NCBI GenBank assembly: GCA_003402285.1
Contig: QFXG01000024.1
Location: 124,001 to 188,000, forward strand
Direction: 5' to 3'
Source: Candidatus Nitrotoga sp. SPKER
Lineage (GTDB): Bacteria; Pseudomonadota; Gammaproteobacteria; Burkholderiales; Gallionellaceae
DNA: 64,000 bases
Shown here one piece after another: positions 54,838 through 64,000 of this stretch. The notes under the pieces are model-generated. The model did not search any database. It saw only the letters and a list, made by a program, of their open reading frames with translations, and was not told where the DNA came from. Made by a program: the position numbers and the translations under genes. Numbering within the stretch: the stretch's first letter is position 1; each line of letters opens with the position of its first letter.

Positions 54838-56217
54838 TTAGTGCTGTAACGCTTTAATTATATCCTCGACTACTTTTTTGGCATCGCCAAATACCATCAT
54901 GGTTTTGTCTAAATAGAACAAATCATTGTCTAGTCCAGCATAGCCGACAGCCATACTGCGTTTGACTACCATAATAGTGCGCGCCTTGTGCGCATCAATG
55001 ATCGGCATGCCATAAATAGGACAGTTTGGGTCGGTCTTGGCCGCAGGATTCACCACGTCGTTGGCACCGATGACCAGTACCACATCAGTATCGGCAAATT
55101 CGTTATTGATCTCGTCCATTTCAAATACTTGATCGTAAGGTACCTCAGCCTCAGCCAGCAATACGTTCATGTGACCCGGCATACGCCCGGCTACAGGGTG
55201 GATGGCATAACGTACTTTGACGCCATTCTTGATCAAATGGTCAGCCATTTCGTTGATGGCATGTTGTGCCCGTGCCACCGCCAAGCCATAGCCGGGCACG
55301 ATGATGACGCTATCCGCATTGCCCATCAGGAACGCAGCGTCATCCGCACTACCACTACGTACTGGCCGCTGCTCGACCTCTCCTGCCCCTATGGCACCCT
55401 CACCACCACCAAAGCCACCAAGAATGACATTGAAGAAGGAGCGGTTCATTGCTTTACACATAATGTAAGAAAGAATCGCACCAGAGCTGCCGACTAACGA
55501 GCCGGCAATAATCAGCATATTATTATTCAGAGTAAAGCCAATGCCCGCTGCCGCCCACCCGGAATAAGAGTTAAGCATGGATACCACGACGGGCATGTCC
55601 GCTCCGCCAATCGGCATAATCAGCAATACGCCCAGCAATAACGCCAAAGCAATCATGATCAGGAATGGCGTCCAACTTTGCGTAAAAATGAACATGATGC
55701 CGAAGGCGATCATCACAACACCTAGAAACAGGTTGAACCAGTGCTGCCCAGCAAAATGCAGTGGCTTGCTGCCGAGTTTACCGGATAGTTTTCCGAATGC
55801 GATGATGGAACCGGTGAATGTAATCGCACCCACAAACGTGCCGATGAATAATTCAATCAGGTTGCTGGCATGCAAAGGTGAGATGCCGTAAGCGACTGGA
55901 TTATAAAACGCAGACATGGCGACCAGCACCGCCGCCAGACCGACAAGCGAGTGCATTGCCGCTACCAACTCCGGCATGGCAGTCATTTGAATGCGCCGGG
56001 CGACCACCGCACCTATTGCCCCGCCCACGAGGATGGCAAATGCAATATAAATCAGGTTCTGAGTGATAGTCAGTGTGGTGAGTACCGCAATGGTCATGCC
56101 TATCATGCCAAACATATTTCCGCGCCGTGCGGAAATGGGGGAACTCAAACCTTTCAGCGCCAGAATAAACAGAACTGCGGCGATTAAATAGGCTAATGCA
56201 ACAAAATTTGCCGACAT
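54838..56217 (-). CDS. pntB: NAD(P) transhydrogenase subunit beta
   Basis: PntB forms the NADP(H) domain and part of the proton channel of the membrane transhydrogenase, which uses proton motive force to reduce NADP with NADH. The 459-residue protein has about nine transmembrane helices in the first 270 residues (GGAIGAVVARRIQMTAMPELVAAMHSLVGLAAV), then the dIII domain with VIIVPGYGLAVARAQH, HPVAGRMPGHMNVLLAEA, IGANDVVNPAA and GYAGLDNDLFY. It is third in the pntA1-pntA2-pntB operon. Confidence 0.96.
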   Translation of the reverse strand: MSANFVALAYLIAAVLFILALKGLSSPISARRGNMFGMIGMTIAVLTTLTITQNLIYIAFAILVGGAIGAVVARRIQMTAMPELVAAMHSLVGLAAVLVAMSAFYNPVAYGISPLHASNLIELFIGTFVGAITFTGSIIAFGKLSGKLGSKPLHFAGQHWFNLFLGVVMIAFGIMFIFTQSWTPFLIMIALALLLGVLLIMPIGGADMPVVVSMLNSYSGWAAAGIGFTLNNNMLIIAGSLVGSSGAILSYIMCKAMNRSFFNVILGGFGGGEGAIGAGEVEQRPVRSGSADDAAFLMGNADSVIIVPGYGLAVARAQHAINEMADHLIKNGVKVRYAIHPVAGRMPGHMNVLLAEAEVPYDQVFEMDEINNEFADTDVVLVIGANDVVNPAAKTDPNCPIYGMPIIDAHKARTIMVVKRSMAVGYAGLDNDLFYLDKTMMVFGDAKKVVEDIIKALQH

Positions 56218-56365
56218 AAATTTTCCTTGATAATTTTTGTAACTGCTTTACCTCGCAAACCAGGTGAAGCATAGTGATGCTCAACAAAAAGCAGGGAGCC
56301 ATTTTAATGAATAGCTGATATCGCTCCGCTGTACCTTTTTGCCTCTGAGCATCGATGTTCTGGGC

Positions 56366-56662
56366 TTATTTACTTTTCTTTTTGAACATACTCAGCATGC
56401 GCTGTGTTACCAGGAAACCACCGAATACATTAATTGCCGCCAGTATAACTGCGACTAATCCCATGACCGTGCCAGCGTCTAGTTGCTCAGGTCCTGCCGC
56501 CAGCATGGCGCCGACGATGATAATGCCGCTAATTGCGTTGGTCACTGCCATGAGCGGTGTATGTAGCGCGGGCGTGACATTCCATACTACGTGATAGCCG
56601 ACTACTACGGCTAGTACGAATACGGTCAGATTGATAATGACAGGATCAATTGCACTACTCAT
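56366..56662 (-). CDS. pntA2: NAD(P) transhydrogenase alpha subunit, part 2
   Basis: The 98-residue protein supplies the membrane helices of the alpha subunit that are fused in E. coli PntA. Three hydrophobic segments are visible ([53 protein letters not shown]). It lies between pntA1 and pntB on one strand. Confidence 0.93.
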   Translation of the reverse strand: MSSAIDPVIINLTVFVLAVVVGYHVVWNVTPALHTPLMAVTNAISGIIIVGAMLAAGPEQLDAGTVMGLVAVILAAINVFGGFLVTQRMLSMFKKKSK

Positions 56663-56736
56663 TTCAAACTCCTAAGTTGAGATTGTAAACCTTCATCTTT
56701 TTCAGCTCATTTTATTGAGGTAGAGGGTTAAGGTAT

Positions 56737-57861
56737 TTATTTAATAACCACTTCGCCGTCGATACACAACAGCGATCCGGAAATAATGTCGTCAGTGCGA
56801 TTGATGTTCATTTTTCCGCCATTCTTTGGATCGCACAGTAAATTGAGGAAGTTCAATAAATTGCGTGCATATAAAGCGCTGGCATCCGCAGCAACCAAGG
56901 CAGGGAGGTTGTCTTCACCCACCAACGTGATGCCATGCTTAACCACCGTTTTACCTAATTCGGACAATGGGCAATTGCCGCCTGCTTCAACAGCCATATC
57001 TACGATCACGGAACCTGACTTCATGGATTTGACCATGTCTTCAGTTACCAGTATTGGTGCGGTTCTACCGGGGATCAGTGCAGTAGTAATGACAATATCT
57101 GCTTGTGCAACACGTTTGGCAACTTCCACTTTTTGACGTTCCATCCAACTGGCGGGCATGGAGCGGGCATAGCCGCCAACGCCTTGGGCAATCTCTCGCT
57201 CCTCGTCTGTTTCATAAGATACGTCAATGAACTTGGCCCCTAAAGACTCCACTTGTTCTTTTACGGCAGGACGCACATCAGAGGCCTCAATTATCGCCCC
57301 CATGCGTTTGGCAGTTGCAATAGCTTGTAACCCAGCTACACCTACACCTAATATCACCACCCGTGCCGCCTTTACCGTTCCGGCAGCTGTCATTAGCATC
57401 GGCATAAATCGTTTATATAAATTAGCTGCCACCAGCACCGCCTTATATCCGGCAATATTAGCTTGCGAGGATAGTACATCCATAGCCTGCGCGCGTGATG
57501 TGCGCGGCAGTTTTTCCATGGCAAAAGCGGTAATGCCCTGCTTGGCGTAGGCTGCAACCAAATCCGCCTGAGAAGGTGAAAGTAAGCCGATCAGCACCGT
57601 TTTGGCGCTTAGCTTCGCTAACTCCTCTTCAGTCGGGGCTTTTACTTTAAGTATGATCTCCGCTTGAGCATAAACTTCTGTGGTGCTGACTAAGGTGGCA
57701 CCTGCTGCCTGGTAGGCTGCGTCCGAAATACTTGCTCCTGCTCCGGCACCCTGTTGCACCATGACTGTATGGCCGGCGGCCAGCATTTTTTTGACCGTTT
57801 CGGGTGTTGCCGCGACACGTGTTTCACCTGCGTGCGTTTCCGTAGGAATGCCTATACGCAT
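56737..57861 (-). CDS. pntA1: NAD(P) transhydrogenase alpha subunit, part 1
   Basis: The 374-residue soluble NAD(H)-binding dI domain, related to alanine dehydrogenase. It starts MRIGIPTETHAGETRVAATPETV and has VVILGVGVAGLQAIATAKRMGA (NAD motif), the mobile loop GVGGYARSMPASWMERQ and TTALIPGRTAPILV. AGGAG sits before the ATG. A terminator-like hairpin upstream separates it from the large flavoprotein gene, so it probably has its own promoter. Confidence 0.96.
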   Translation of the reverse strand: MRIGIPTETHAGETRVAATPETVKKMLAAGHTVMVQQGAGAGASISDAAYQAAGATLVSTTEVYAQAEIILKVKAPTEEELAKLSAKTVLIGLLSPSQADLVAAYAKQGITAFAMEKLPRTSRAQAMDVLSSQANIAGYKAVLVAANLYKRFMPMLMTAAGTVKAARVVILGVGVAGLQAIATAKRMGAIIEASDVRPAVKEQVESLGAKFIDVSYETDEEREIAQGVGGYARSMPASWMERQKVEVAKRVAQADIVITTALIPGRTAPILVTEDMVKSMKSGSVIVDMAVEAGGNCPLSELGKTVVKHGITLVGEDNLPALVAADASALYARNLLNFLNLLCDPKNGGKMNINRTDDIISGSLLCIDGEVVIK

Positions 57862-57877
57862 GAAACATCTCCTTTTT

Positions 57878-57901
57878 TAAAAAGGCCCGGATATACCGGG
57901 C
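57878..57901 (-). terminator. terminator between the NfnAB-like gene and pntA1
   Basis: GCCCGG-ATATA-CCGGGC (57885-57901); on the minus strand the stem is followed by CTTTTTT. It lies 31 bases past the flavoprotein stop and just before pntA1, whose ribosome binding site overlaps its T-run. Confidence 0.82.
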
Positions 57902-57931
57902 ACATGAACCCATAATTAAATAATTTTAGCA

Positions 57932-60900
57932 TCAAGATGTGCCTGCCAATACGTCATCTTGTTTTAGGCAATGTGCTATCCATTGTGCGGTAAGTTTTTC
58001 CTGCACGGTATTTTGCTTGAGCCGTGCATTCAACCCAGGGAAATTTACGCAGTCTAGTCGCTGATCCTGGTTAAAACAGGAGAATACATAAGTCTTCTCC
58101 CCGGTCGAAATATCGAAGTGTTCTTGAATGCATTGGCCGCAAATCTCTTTCATCATGCATTGCATGGGTGAATTGATGGAACCAAAGGCGTGGTGATCTG
58201 GTTTCATATAAGGTTTCAGTTCGTTATGACGTGCTGCCGCAACGGCGGCCATCATTCTGTCTGAACCAATCGCAATGATGCGATCGACCTGATTCACTGC
58301 GATGTCCGGCTGCCCTAATTCGCCGCTGGCATAGGCTTTGATGGCCTGCACGATATTACCTACATAAGTTCGATCTTGGGGGCGATTCGGTACAAATCCG
58401 GGTGTTTCATCGCTGCACCAAATCACCACATCAGCGGCCATTTCGATATCGTCTACCTTGTAGCGGTCTATCATTTTTTTGTAGCCGGCAAAGTAGAGAA
58501 CTTTAGAGCCAGCGTTACGGAATGCCTTGCCGATGGAAAATAATACGGCGTTACCCAAGCCTCCACCAGCCAGCAACACTGTTTCCCCCGGAGCAATCTC
58601 AGTGGGTGTACCCGTTGGTCCCATCAGCACTATTGGTTCACCGGGCTTCAGCTTGGTACATAACTGCGACGAGCCGCCCATTTCCAGCACAATCGTAGAG
58701 AGCAAACCTTGTTCGGCATCAACCCAGGCACCGGTCAGGGCTAAACCTTCCATGACCATGCGCGTAGCATCGATTTTTGCAGCATGAGTTTCGTAATTCT
58801 GCAGGCGATAAAATTGTCCCGGTTGAAAGCTGCGCGCCGCGGCAGGAGCTTTGACGATCACTTCGACAATATTGGGGGTAAGACGAACCACTTGATGTAT
58901 GGTGGCGCGCAGATCGTTGCCCAGGCGTGCAAGAAATTCCTGATTATTTTCTTTAGCTGCAGCGGCAACCTGTGACAGTACCTTGCTTAACACCGGATAA
59001 CCCTGCTTCGCACTGCCCATGGCCTTGACTACGTTACCGGAATATGAAGGGTGCAGGTCACCGAAAAAGCTGACGAAACGACCATCATGGTATTTGTACT
59101 GAAGTACGTGCGCCTTGGCTGGCTTGGCATTGCTACGCTCTGGCCGGACTGGTTCGCCCTGTTCGTCACAGGCCTGGAAGTAACGTCCATCAAGCTTGAA
59201 CTGTTCTGGAAATTCGCGTGCCAGCACTGTGTTCGGCTGGGTGCCCGCAGCCACAAAAATGGTATGCGCTGGCAGATGTATTTGTCCGGCTTTCTGCCAG
59301 GCGCCATCGGCATCTAATACCTGGTTCATCACTACCATGGCAGTTGCATCACCATTCGCATCTACCTCTACACGCACCGGAGTTAACCCTTCGGCAAAAT
59401 AAATTCCTTCCTCCAGAGCCTTTTCCACTTCCTCATGATTCAGGGTATATGAAGGGCTGTCGATTAGGCGCTTGCGATAGGCCAAAGTGACGCCCCCCCA
59501 TGATTTGATAAGCTGAAGGATATTAGGGTGACGTCCTTCGGTCGAGGCTAGGGCTCGTTCCGCGCGGATAGCCCGAGCATGGCTCAAAAATTCGTCGCCT
59601 ATAATTGTTTCAGAAGCCGACCACATACTGCGCAATGCTGCCTCACCTTTTTCTGCTGCCAGCATTTCATAGCGGCAAAGAAATTTCTCAACTTGCACCG
59701 GGTAATAGGCAAGTGATTCCGTGGCAGTATCAATTGCGGTCAAACCCCCACCGATTACCACAACCGGTAAGCGAACTTGCATGTTGGCGATGGAGTCAGG
59801 CTTGGCGGCTCCCGTCAATTGTAACGCCATAAGAAAATCCGACGCAGTGCGAACCCCGCATGCCATACCGTTTGGTATATCGAGTAATGTCGGACGACCA
59901 GCACCAGCAGCCAGTGCAATATGATCGAAGCCCAGCTCAAAAGCACTTTCAGCAGTAATGGTTCCGCCAAAACGCACACCGCCGAACAGAGCGAATTGTG
60001 CCCGTCGCTCCAGCAGCAGGCGAATGATTTTAAGGAAATTCTTATCCCATCGAACTGTAATACCGTATTCGGCCACCCCGCCGAAACCGGCCATAACCCG
60101 ATTATCCAGCGGCTCCGTCAATATGCTTGCGTCGTATATCGGGCTAAATTTCACTCGATTGCCGTTTGCATCCATGCCAGATAAATCACCCGGTAATGGT
60201 TCGATTTTCAATCCATCGACACCGACAACGGCATGGCCGTCATTCATCAAATGATGTGCCAACGTAAAACCGGCTGGACCCATACCGACTACAAGTACAC
60301 GCTTACCGGTAGCAGCATGCGGATAGGGGCGACGAATATTGAGGGGATTCCACCGGGTGAGCAGACTATAAATCTCAAACCCCCACGGCAGCTCAAGAAC
60401 ATCCTTCAATGACCGGGTTTCAGCCTGTGGAATGTTTACTGATTCCTGCTTTTGATAAATGCAAGATTTCATGCAGTCATTACAAATACGATGCCCCGTT
60501 GCAGCACACATTGGATTATCTACCGCGATGATAGCCAACGCACTCAATGCAAAACCGGACGATTTAACTTTATGAAACTCTGAAATTTTTTCATCCACAG
60601 GGCAACCCGCCAGCGGAATGCCGAAAACGCTTTTTTTAAATGGTGGTGGTGAACCATCAGCTCCGGCTTTTTCTCGCATACCGATCGAGCATGAATCCTT
60701 GCCTTGTTCATGGCACCAAATACAGTAATTCGCTTCACCTAAGGCACCTGCCAAGTCTGTACCTTTATCTGTCAGCGCAAAACCTTCGCGATGGCGGAGA
60801 TGACTATCTGCGAGACGATGCGCAGTATAGGCAACATTTTCGACAGGAATGATAGGCACCAAGCGTTGGAAATCGAGCTTGGCAGGAACTCTGAACAATA

Positions 60901-61516
60901 CCCCCTGTCCATGACGCTTTTTACCTGCGGTGGTATGCACAGCCCAGGCCGCATACCGCATAGCTATATCGATTCGATCAATATTTTCTGCTTCGGCATC
61001 AAGCCAGCTGTTAACTTTACGGGCAAAAAGTAATTCGTCCATTTCTCTGGTGGTGCCGCCGAAAGCCTGCAACAATCCGGCTCTGAGGTCGTCGCCATCA
61101 AAAGCAGCAGCATTAGCTGCCTTATATTTTTGTACTGCCTTACGCTGGACAAAAATACGTTTGCAGTGAAATAACGGTGCTAGCTTATTGTGTCGCTCTG
61201 CTAACTCTCGAGTTGCGTTCTGAATATTAAATAGTTGACCCAGAAAATCTTCCAGATGCGGGGCCAGCTCAATAATGAGCTGTGATTCTTCCAGGTGCGT
61301 CATATGGCCTGGTGCATTACGCGCTGCCGCCAGTCTTTCCGCGAGCAATGGTTCGCCTTCAGTAAGTTCGGCCAGAAAACAAGAGTCGATGCGGGGTAAC
61401 CCATCGCAGCTGTAGAGATCTTCAAATTTCATTCCGAATCCCAGTTTTAAAACTGGAGGCGGAACGACTCCATTATCAGTATCTGTGGTACGTTGCTTAG
61501 AATTTAAGCTTTCCAT
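57932..61516 (-). CDS. large FAD/Fe-S oxidoreductase, NfnAB-like fusion
   Basis: The product joins a GltD/NfnB-like half to a PyrK/NfnA-like half. Full-frame positions: Cys-rich region 284-371, with GCPVDEKISEFH and CNDCMKSC as in the GltD Fe-S domain. FAD motif GMGPAGFTLAHHL lies at 430, a second dinucleotide motif VVVIGGGLTAIDTA near 605, and a C-terminal ferredoxin-reductase domain (PGQFYRLQNY, LLAGGGLGNAVL) with a CMMKEICGQC cluster site. The first 280 residues are unassigned. I prefer ATG 61516 (AGGAG ten bases upstream, 1194 residues) to the track start 61573. It probably moves electrons between NADPH, NADH and a carrier; bifurcation is speculative. Confidence 0.82.
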   Translation of the reverse strand: MESLNSKQRTTDTDNGVVPPPVLKLGFGMKFEDLYSCDGLPRIDSCFLAELTEGEPLLAERLAAARNAPGHMTHLEESQLIIELAPHLEDFLGQLFNIQNATRELAERHNKLAPLFHCKRIFVQRKAVQKYKAANAAAFDGDDLRAGLLQAFGGTTREMDELLFARKVNSWLDAEAENIDRIDIAMRYAAWAVHTTAGKKRHGQGVLFRVPAKLDFQRLVPIIPVENVAYTAHRLADSHLRHREGFALTDKGTDLAGALGEANYCIWCHEQGKDSCSIGMREKAGADGSPPPFKKSVFGIPLAGCPVDEKISEFHKVKSSGFALSALAIIAVDNPMCAATGHRICNDCMKSCIYQKQESVNIPQAETRSLKDVLELPWGFEIYSLLTRWNPLNIRRPYPHAATGKRVLVVGMGPAGFTLAHHLMNDGHAVVGVDGLKIEPLPGDLSGMDANGNRVKFSPIYDASILTEPLDNRVMAGFGGVAEYGITVRWDKNFLKIIRLLLERRAQFALFGGVRFGGTITAESAFELGFDHIALAAGAGRPTLLDIPNGMACGVRTASDFLMALQLTGAAKPDSIANMQVRLPVVVIGGGLTAIDTATESLAYYPVQVEKFLCRYEMLAAEKGEAALRSMWSASETIIGDEFLSHARAIRAERALASTEGRHPNILQLIKSWGGVTLAYRKRLIDSPSYTLNHEEVEKALEEGIYFAEGLTPVRVEVDANGDATAMVVMNQVLDADGAWQKAGQIHLPAHTIFVAAGTQPNTVLAREFPEQFKLDGRYFQACDEQGEPVRPERSNAKPAKAHVLQYKYHDGRFVSFFGDLHPSYSGNVVKAMGSAKQGYPVLSKVLSQVAAAAKENNQEFLARLGNDLRATIHQVVRLTPNIVEVIVKAPAAARSFQPGQFYRLQNYETHAAKIDATRMVMEGLALTGAWVDAEQGLLSTIVLEMGGSSQLCTKLKPGEPIVLMGPTGTPTEIAPGETVLLAGGGLGNAVLFSIGKAFRNAGSKVLYFAGYKKMIDRYKVDDIEMAADVVIWCSDETPGFVPNRPQDRTYVGNIVQAIKAYASGELGQPDIAVNQVDRIIAIGSDRMMAAVAAARHNELKPYMKPDHHAFGSINSPMQCMMKEICGQCIQEHFDISTGEKTYVFSCFNQDQRLDCVNFPGLNARLKQNTVQEKLTAQWIAHCLKQDDVLAGTS

Positions 61517-61650
61517 GCAGTGCAAACTCCTAAATTTATTATGCGCTGTGAACTTAAAGCGGGGGGAGATCATCCATCTTGTTGTAAGCGAAATACGCTG
61601 CTTGCATACGGATAAAACGTCTGAGCTCTGGTCTCAAGCATATTAAAAAT

Positions 61651-61667
61651 GCCCGGTTATACCGGGC
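61651..61667 (-). terminator. terminator-like hairpin in the leader of the NfnAB-like gene
   Basis: GCCCGGT-TAT-ACCGGGC is followed on the minus strand by ATTTTTAA. It lies 135 bases upstream of the gene start. No minus-strand gene lies upstream to need a terminator, so it may be an attenuator, or it may stop stray antisense transcription from mutL. Confidence 0.6.
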
Positions 61668-61798
61668 AATAATAATTTATATCAACTTATAATTATACGA
61701 TTTTATTCAGCATAGCATTATACGATTTTATCTTCTGCATCGCACTGCCATAGCATGAAGAAGTTATAATTCGTTGTCCGCAACCTGAATTATTTTAT

Positions 61799-63682
61799 AT
61801 GTCCGCCATCCAGTTATTGCCTGATTTGCTCATTAATCAAATTGCTGCAGGCGAAGTTATCGAACGTCCTGCTGCCGCGCTTAAGGAGATGCTGGAAAAC
61901 AGTCTGGATGCGGATGCCACTGACATTATTGTGCAGCTGGAAGGCGGTGGCGTAAAGCTGCTGCGTGTGCGCGACAATGGTAATGGTATCGCGCCAGAAG
62001 AATTACCATTCGCCCTGATGCGTCATGCGACCAGTAAGATTGCCTCATTAGCTGACTTGCAACGCGTCGCCAGTATGGGCTTCCGCGGCGAGGCTTTGGC
62101 CAGCATGGCAGCAGTGGCGCAGGTAACGCTTACCAGCCGTAAAACGGAAAGTTCACATGCCTGGCAGATTCAATCTGTGGATGGTATACAGAGCGAAGTT
62201 ATTCCTGCTGCGCACGCTCGAGGCACCAGTGTTGAAATACGTGAACTGTATTTCAACACCCCGGCGCGACGCAAATTTCTCAAGTCTGAAGCCACCGAGC
62301 TTGCTTATTGTGAGGAAACCTTCAAGCGCATTGCACTGTCGCGTCCGGATGTCGCCTTCAGCCTGCAACACAACAATCGTATGATGTGGCAATTACCCAC
62401 GTTATCACGCTCAACTGATGTACCTTTGACCTCTGCTTCACCGCTTCCTGAAGTAAATTGGGAAGAAAAAGTCGATGCCTTGTTAAAGCGTATCGAAGCG
62501 CTATTAAGCAAAGAATTTGGGCAAAGTGCGGTGCCTGTCTCACGTAAGGCAGCTGGATTGCATTTATATGGGATGGCTTCTCTGCCAGCTTATTCAAAAG
62601 CATCGCGCGATGCTCAATATTTTTTTGTGAATGGACGTTTTATCCGCGATAAGGTGGTAGCCCATGCCATCCGACAAGCCTATCAGGATATCCTTCATCA
62701 CCAGCGGCATCCCGCTTTTGTACTGTTTTTAGATATGTCACCAGAATTGGTGGACGTGAATGTACATCCGGCCAAAAGTGAAGTTCGTTTCCGTGAGAGC
62801 CAGGCCATTCATCAATTCGTATTTCATACGCTTCAACAAGTGCTGAGCACGCCTGTGGCTCTGACAGAAAATGCGTCAGACCTACCAAGTCAACTAACCC
62901 AGGTTTCATCCGTGCAACAAGCTGCGTCGGTACAACAGCCAATGCAGCAGCTTCTGCGGTTGCCCATGGCATCACAGCCGCTGGCTTTTTATGATGCTCT
63001 TTTTGGAAAGAAGGAAAGCAGGGGAGGGGAGGAGGAAAAACTCAATGACGCGCTCTTGTTGAACGCTCACGCTCAATTTTCGTTATCAGAAGCTGAAGTT
63101 CCACTGCTCGGCTTTGCACTGGCACAGCTTGCCGGCATCTACATTCTGGCGCAAAACGTACATGGGCTGGTGGTGGTGGACATGCACGCAGCACACGAGC
63201 GTATCGTATACGAAAGACTTAAAACGTCACTTGACGGGCAACAAATCCCCATGCAGCCGTTACTCATTCCAGTGAGCTTTGCTGCCGAGACACTGGATAT
63301 CGCCACAGCAGAGGAAGAGCACGCAGCCATTGCGCAACTGGGGTTTGATATAGCTCCCTTGTCGCCGACAACGCTGGCAGTGCGGGCCATGCCTGCTATG
63401 CTTAAACAAACTCATGCTGAAGCTGCCGCACGTGATGTATTGCATGAAATGCGTGAATATGGCGCCACTCGAGTATTAACCGAACGACGCAATGAATTGC
63501 TGTCTACACTGGCCTGCCATTCCGCAGTGCGGGCCAATCAAACCCTTACTGTGCCTGAGATGAATAATATTTTGCGTGAAATGGAACGTACAGAACGTTC
63601 TGGCCAGTGCAACCATGGTCGTCCGACCTGGTTTCAAATGAGCATTGCAGAATTGGATATGTTGTTTATGCGAGGAAAATGA
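61799..63682 (+). CDS. mutL: DNA mismatch repair protein MutL
   Basis: MutL couples MutS mismatch recognition to strand incision. The 627-residue protein has the GHKL ATPase motifs ([47 protein letters not shown]) and the C-terminal dimer domain. The endonuclease-type signature is [15 protein letters not shown], the DQHA(x)2E(x)4E motif with Met for Gln, plus QCNHGRPTW. These features suggest an incision-competent MutL of the kind found where MutH is missing. It overlaps miaA by four bases. Confidence 0.96.
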   Translation: MSAIQLLPDLLINQIAAGEVIERPAAALKEMLENSLDADATDIIVQLEGGGVKLLRVRDNGNGIAPEELPFALMRHATSKIASLADLQRVASMGFRGEALASMAAVAQVTLTSRKTESSHAWQIQSVDGIQSEVIPAAHARGTSVEIRELYFNTPARRKFLKSEATELAYCEETFKRIALSRPDVAFSLQHNNRMMWQLPTLSRSTDVPLTSASPLPEVNWEEKVDALLKRIEALLSKEFGQSAVPVSRKAAGLHLYGMASLPAYSKASRDAQYFFVNGRFIRDKVVAHAIRQAYQDILHHQRHPAFVLFLDMSPELVDVNVHPAKSEVRFRESQAIHQFVFHTLQQVLSTPVALTENASDLPSQLTQVSSVQQAASVQQPMQQLLRLPMASQPLAFYDALFGKKESRGGEEEKLNDALLLNAHAQFSLSEAEVPLLGFALAQLAGIYILAQNVHGLVVVDMHAAHERIVYERLKTSLDGQQIPMQPLLIPVSFAAETLDIATAEEEHAAIAQLGFDIAPLSPTTLAVRAMPAMLKQTHAEAAARDVLHEMREYGATRVLTERRNELLSTLACHSAVRANQTLTVPEMNNILREMERTERSGQCNHGRPTWFQMSIAELDMLFMRGK

Positions 63683-64000
63683 ACACACTGCCTCCCGCTC
63701 TTTTTCTTATGGGCCCTACCGCCAGTGGAAAGACCCAGGTGGCTGTAGAACTGGCGCAGCGGCTACCAGTAGAAATTATTAGCGTTGATTCCGCGCTAGT
63801 GTATCGGGATATGAATATCGGTACTGCCAAACCCGAGGCTGCTGTCCTCGTTCATGCGCCGCACCACTTGATCAATATCATTGATCCAACCGATGCTTAT
63901 TCTGCCGCCGCTTTTCGCCATGACGCATTGCGTCTAATGAATGACATTACTCAGCGCGGACGCATTCCTTTGCTGGTGGGCGGTACCATGTTGTATTTTC
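63679..64000 (+). CDS. miaA: tRNA dimethylallyltransferase MiaA, N-terminal part
   Basis: MiaA adds a dimethylallyl group to adenosine 37 of tRNAs that read UNN codons. The visible ~107 residues carry the P-loop [12 protein letters not shown], the [19 protein letters not shown] substrate motif, and LVGGTMLYF. The ATG overlaps the mutL stop (ATGA). The gene runs off the window at base 64000, so it is incomplete here, not truncated. Confidence 0.95.
   Translation, partial: MNTLPPALFLMGPTASGKTQVAVELAQRLPVEIISVDSALVYRDMNIGTAKPEAAVLVHAPHHLINIIDPTDAYSAAAFRHDALRLMNDITQRGRIPLLVGGTMLYF

Noticed and set aside
57051-61169. Many long frames antisense to the pntA1 and NfnAB-like genes
   Set aside because: They mirror codon usage of the real genes on the other strand and show no domains.

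Overview
The window looks like chromosomal DNA of a betaproteobacterium, most likely in the Nitrosomonadales (Gallionella-, Nitrotoga- or Nitrosospira-like). This rests on gene content and order: metZ, then pncC-recA-recX, a split pntA1-pntA2-pntB, mutL-miaA, and a large PEP-CTERM/exosortase-associated extracellular-polysaccharide block. The species assignment is inference; no rRNA or tRNA gene is visible.

Layout. (1) 1-5.4 kb: housekeeping genes. metZ sits behind a SAM-II-like riboswitch with a terminator; then pncC, recA, recX, a Sco-type copper chaperone and an Fnr-type oxygen regulator with a good Fnr box upstream. (2) 5.7-10 kb: a cassette opening with a near-perfect sigma54 promoter. 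It encodes an unrecognised, probably exported protein, a PqqD-like protein, an HPr-kinase-like protein and a nucleotidyltransferase-like protein (the functionally undefined HPr-rel-A type of system), followed by a GAF protein. (3) 10-16 kb: an RND exporter fused to a LolA-like domain, coupled to a beta-barrel with a FimV-like N-terminus, and a lone ThiF/E1-like protein. (4) 16-30 kb: PEP-CTERM block with a PEP-CTERM protein, two paralogous acyltransferases, a methyltransferase, PrsT, a UDP-sugar dehydrogenase, an EpsB-like sugar transferase and the PrsK/PrsR pair. PrsR carries the GAFTGA sigma54 loop. Three sigma54 promoters in the window (5731, 16178, 18005) are plausible PrsR targets. No exosortase gene is in the window. 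(5) 30-36.4 kb: an arn-type operon (arnT-E-B-C-A'-D) for 4-amino-4-deoxy-arabinose transfer to lipid A, with ArnA reduced to its formyltransferase half.

(6) 36-54.5 kb: a DODA-type dioxygenase, a membrane diguanylate cyclase, a locus of PBP-like protein, beta-barrel, hybrid histidine kinase with HPt and a stand-alone receiver, then ybdD/cstA, malate dehydrogenase, a methyltransferase, a small membrane peptide and a CHASE-PAS-SGDEF-EAL protein. (7) 54.5-64 kb: a MITE-like element, pntB/pntA2/pntA1, a very large NfnAB-like fused flavoprotein, mutL and the start of miaA, cut by the window edge.

How the parts may work together. PrsK/PrsR with RpoN probably control surface genes, including the HPr-rel-A cassette. 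The dehydrogenase, sugar transferase and acyltransferases build or modify exopolysaccharide. The transhydrogenase and the adjacent Nfn-like fusion balance NADH and NADPH. c-di-GMP enzymes and the hybrid kinase add environmental input. All functional links are inferred from sequence and gene order.
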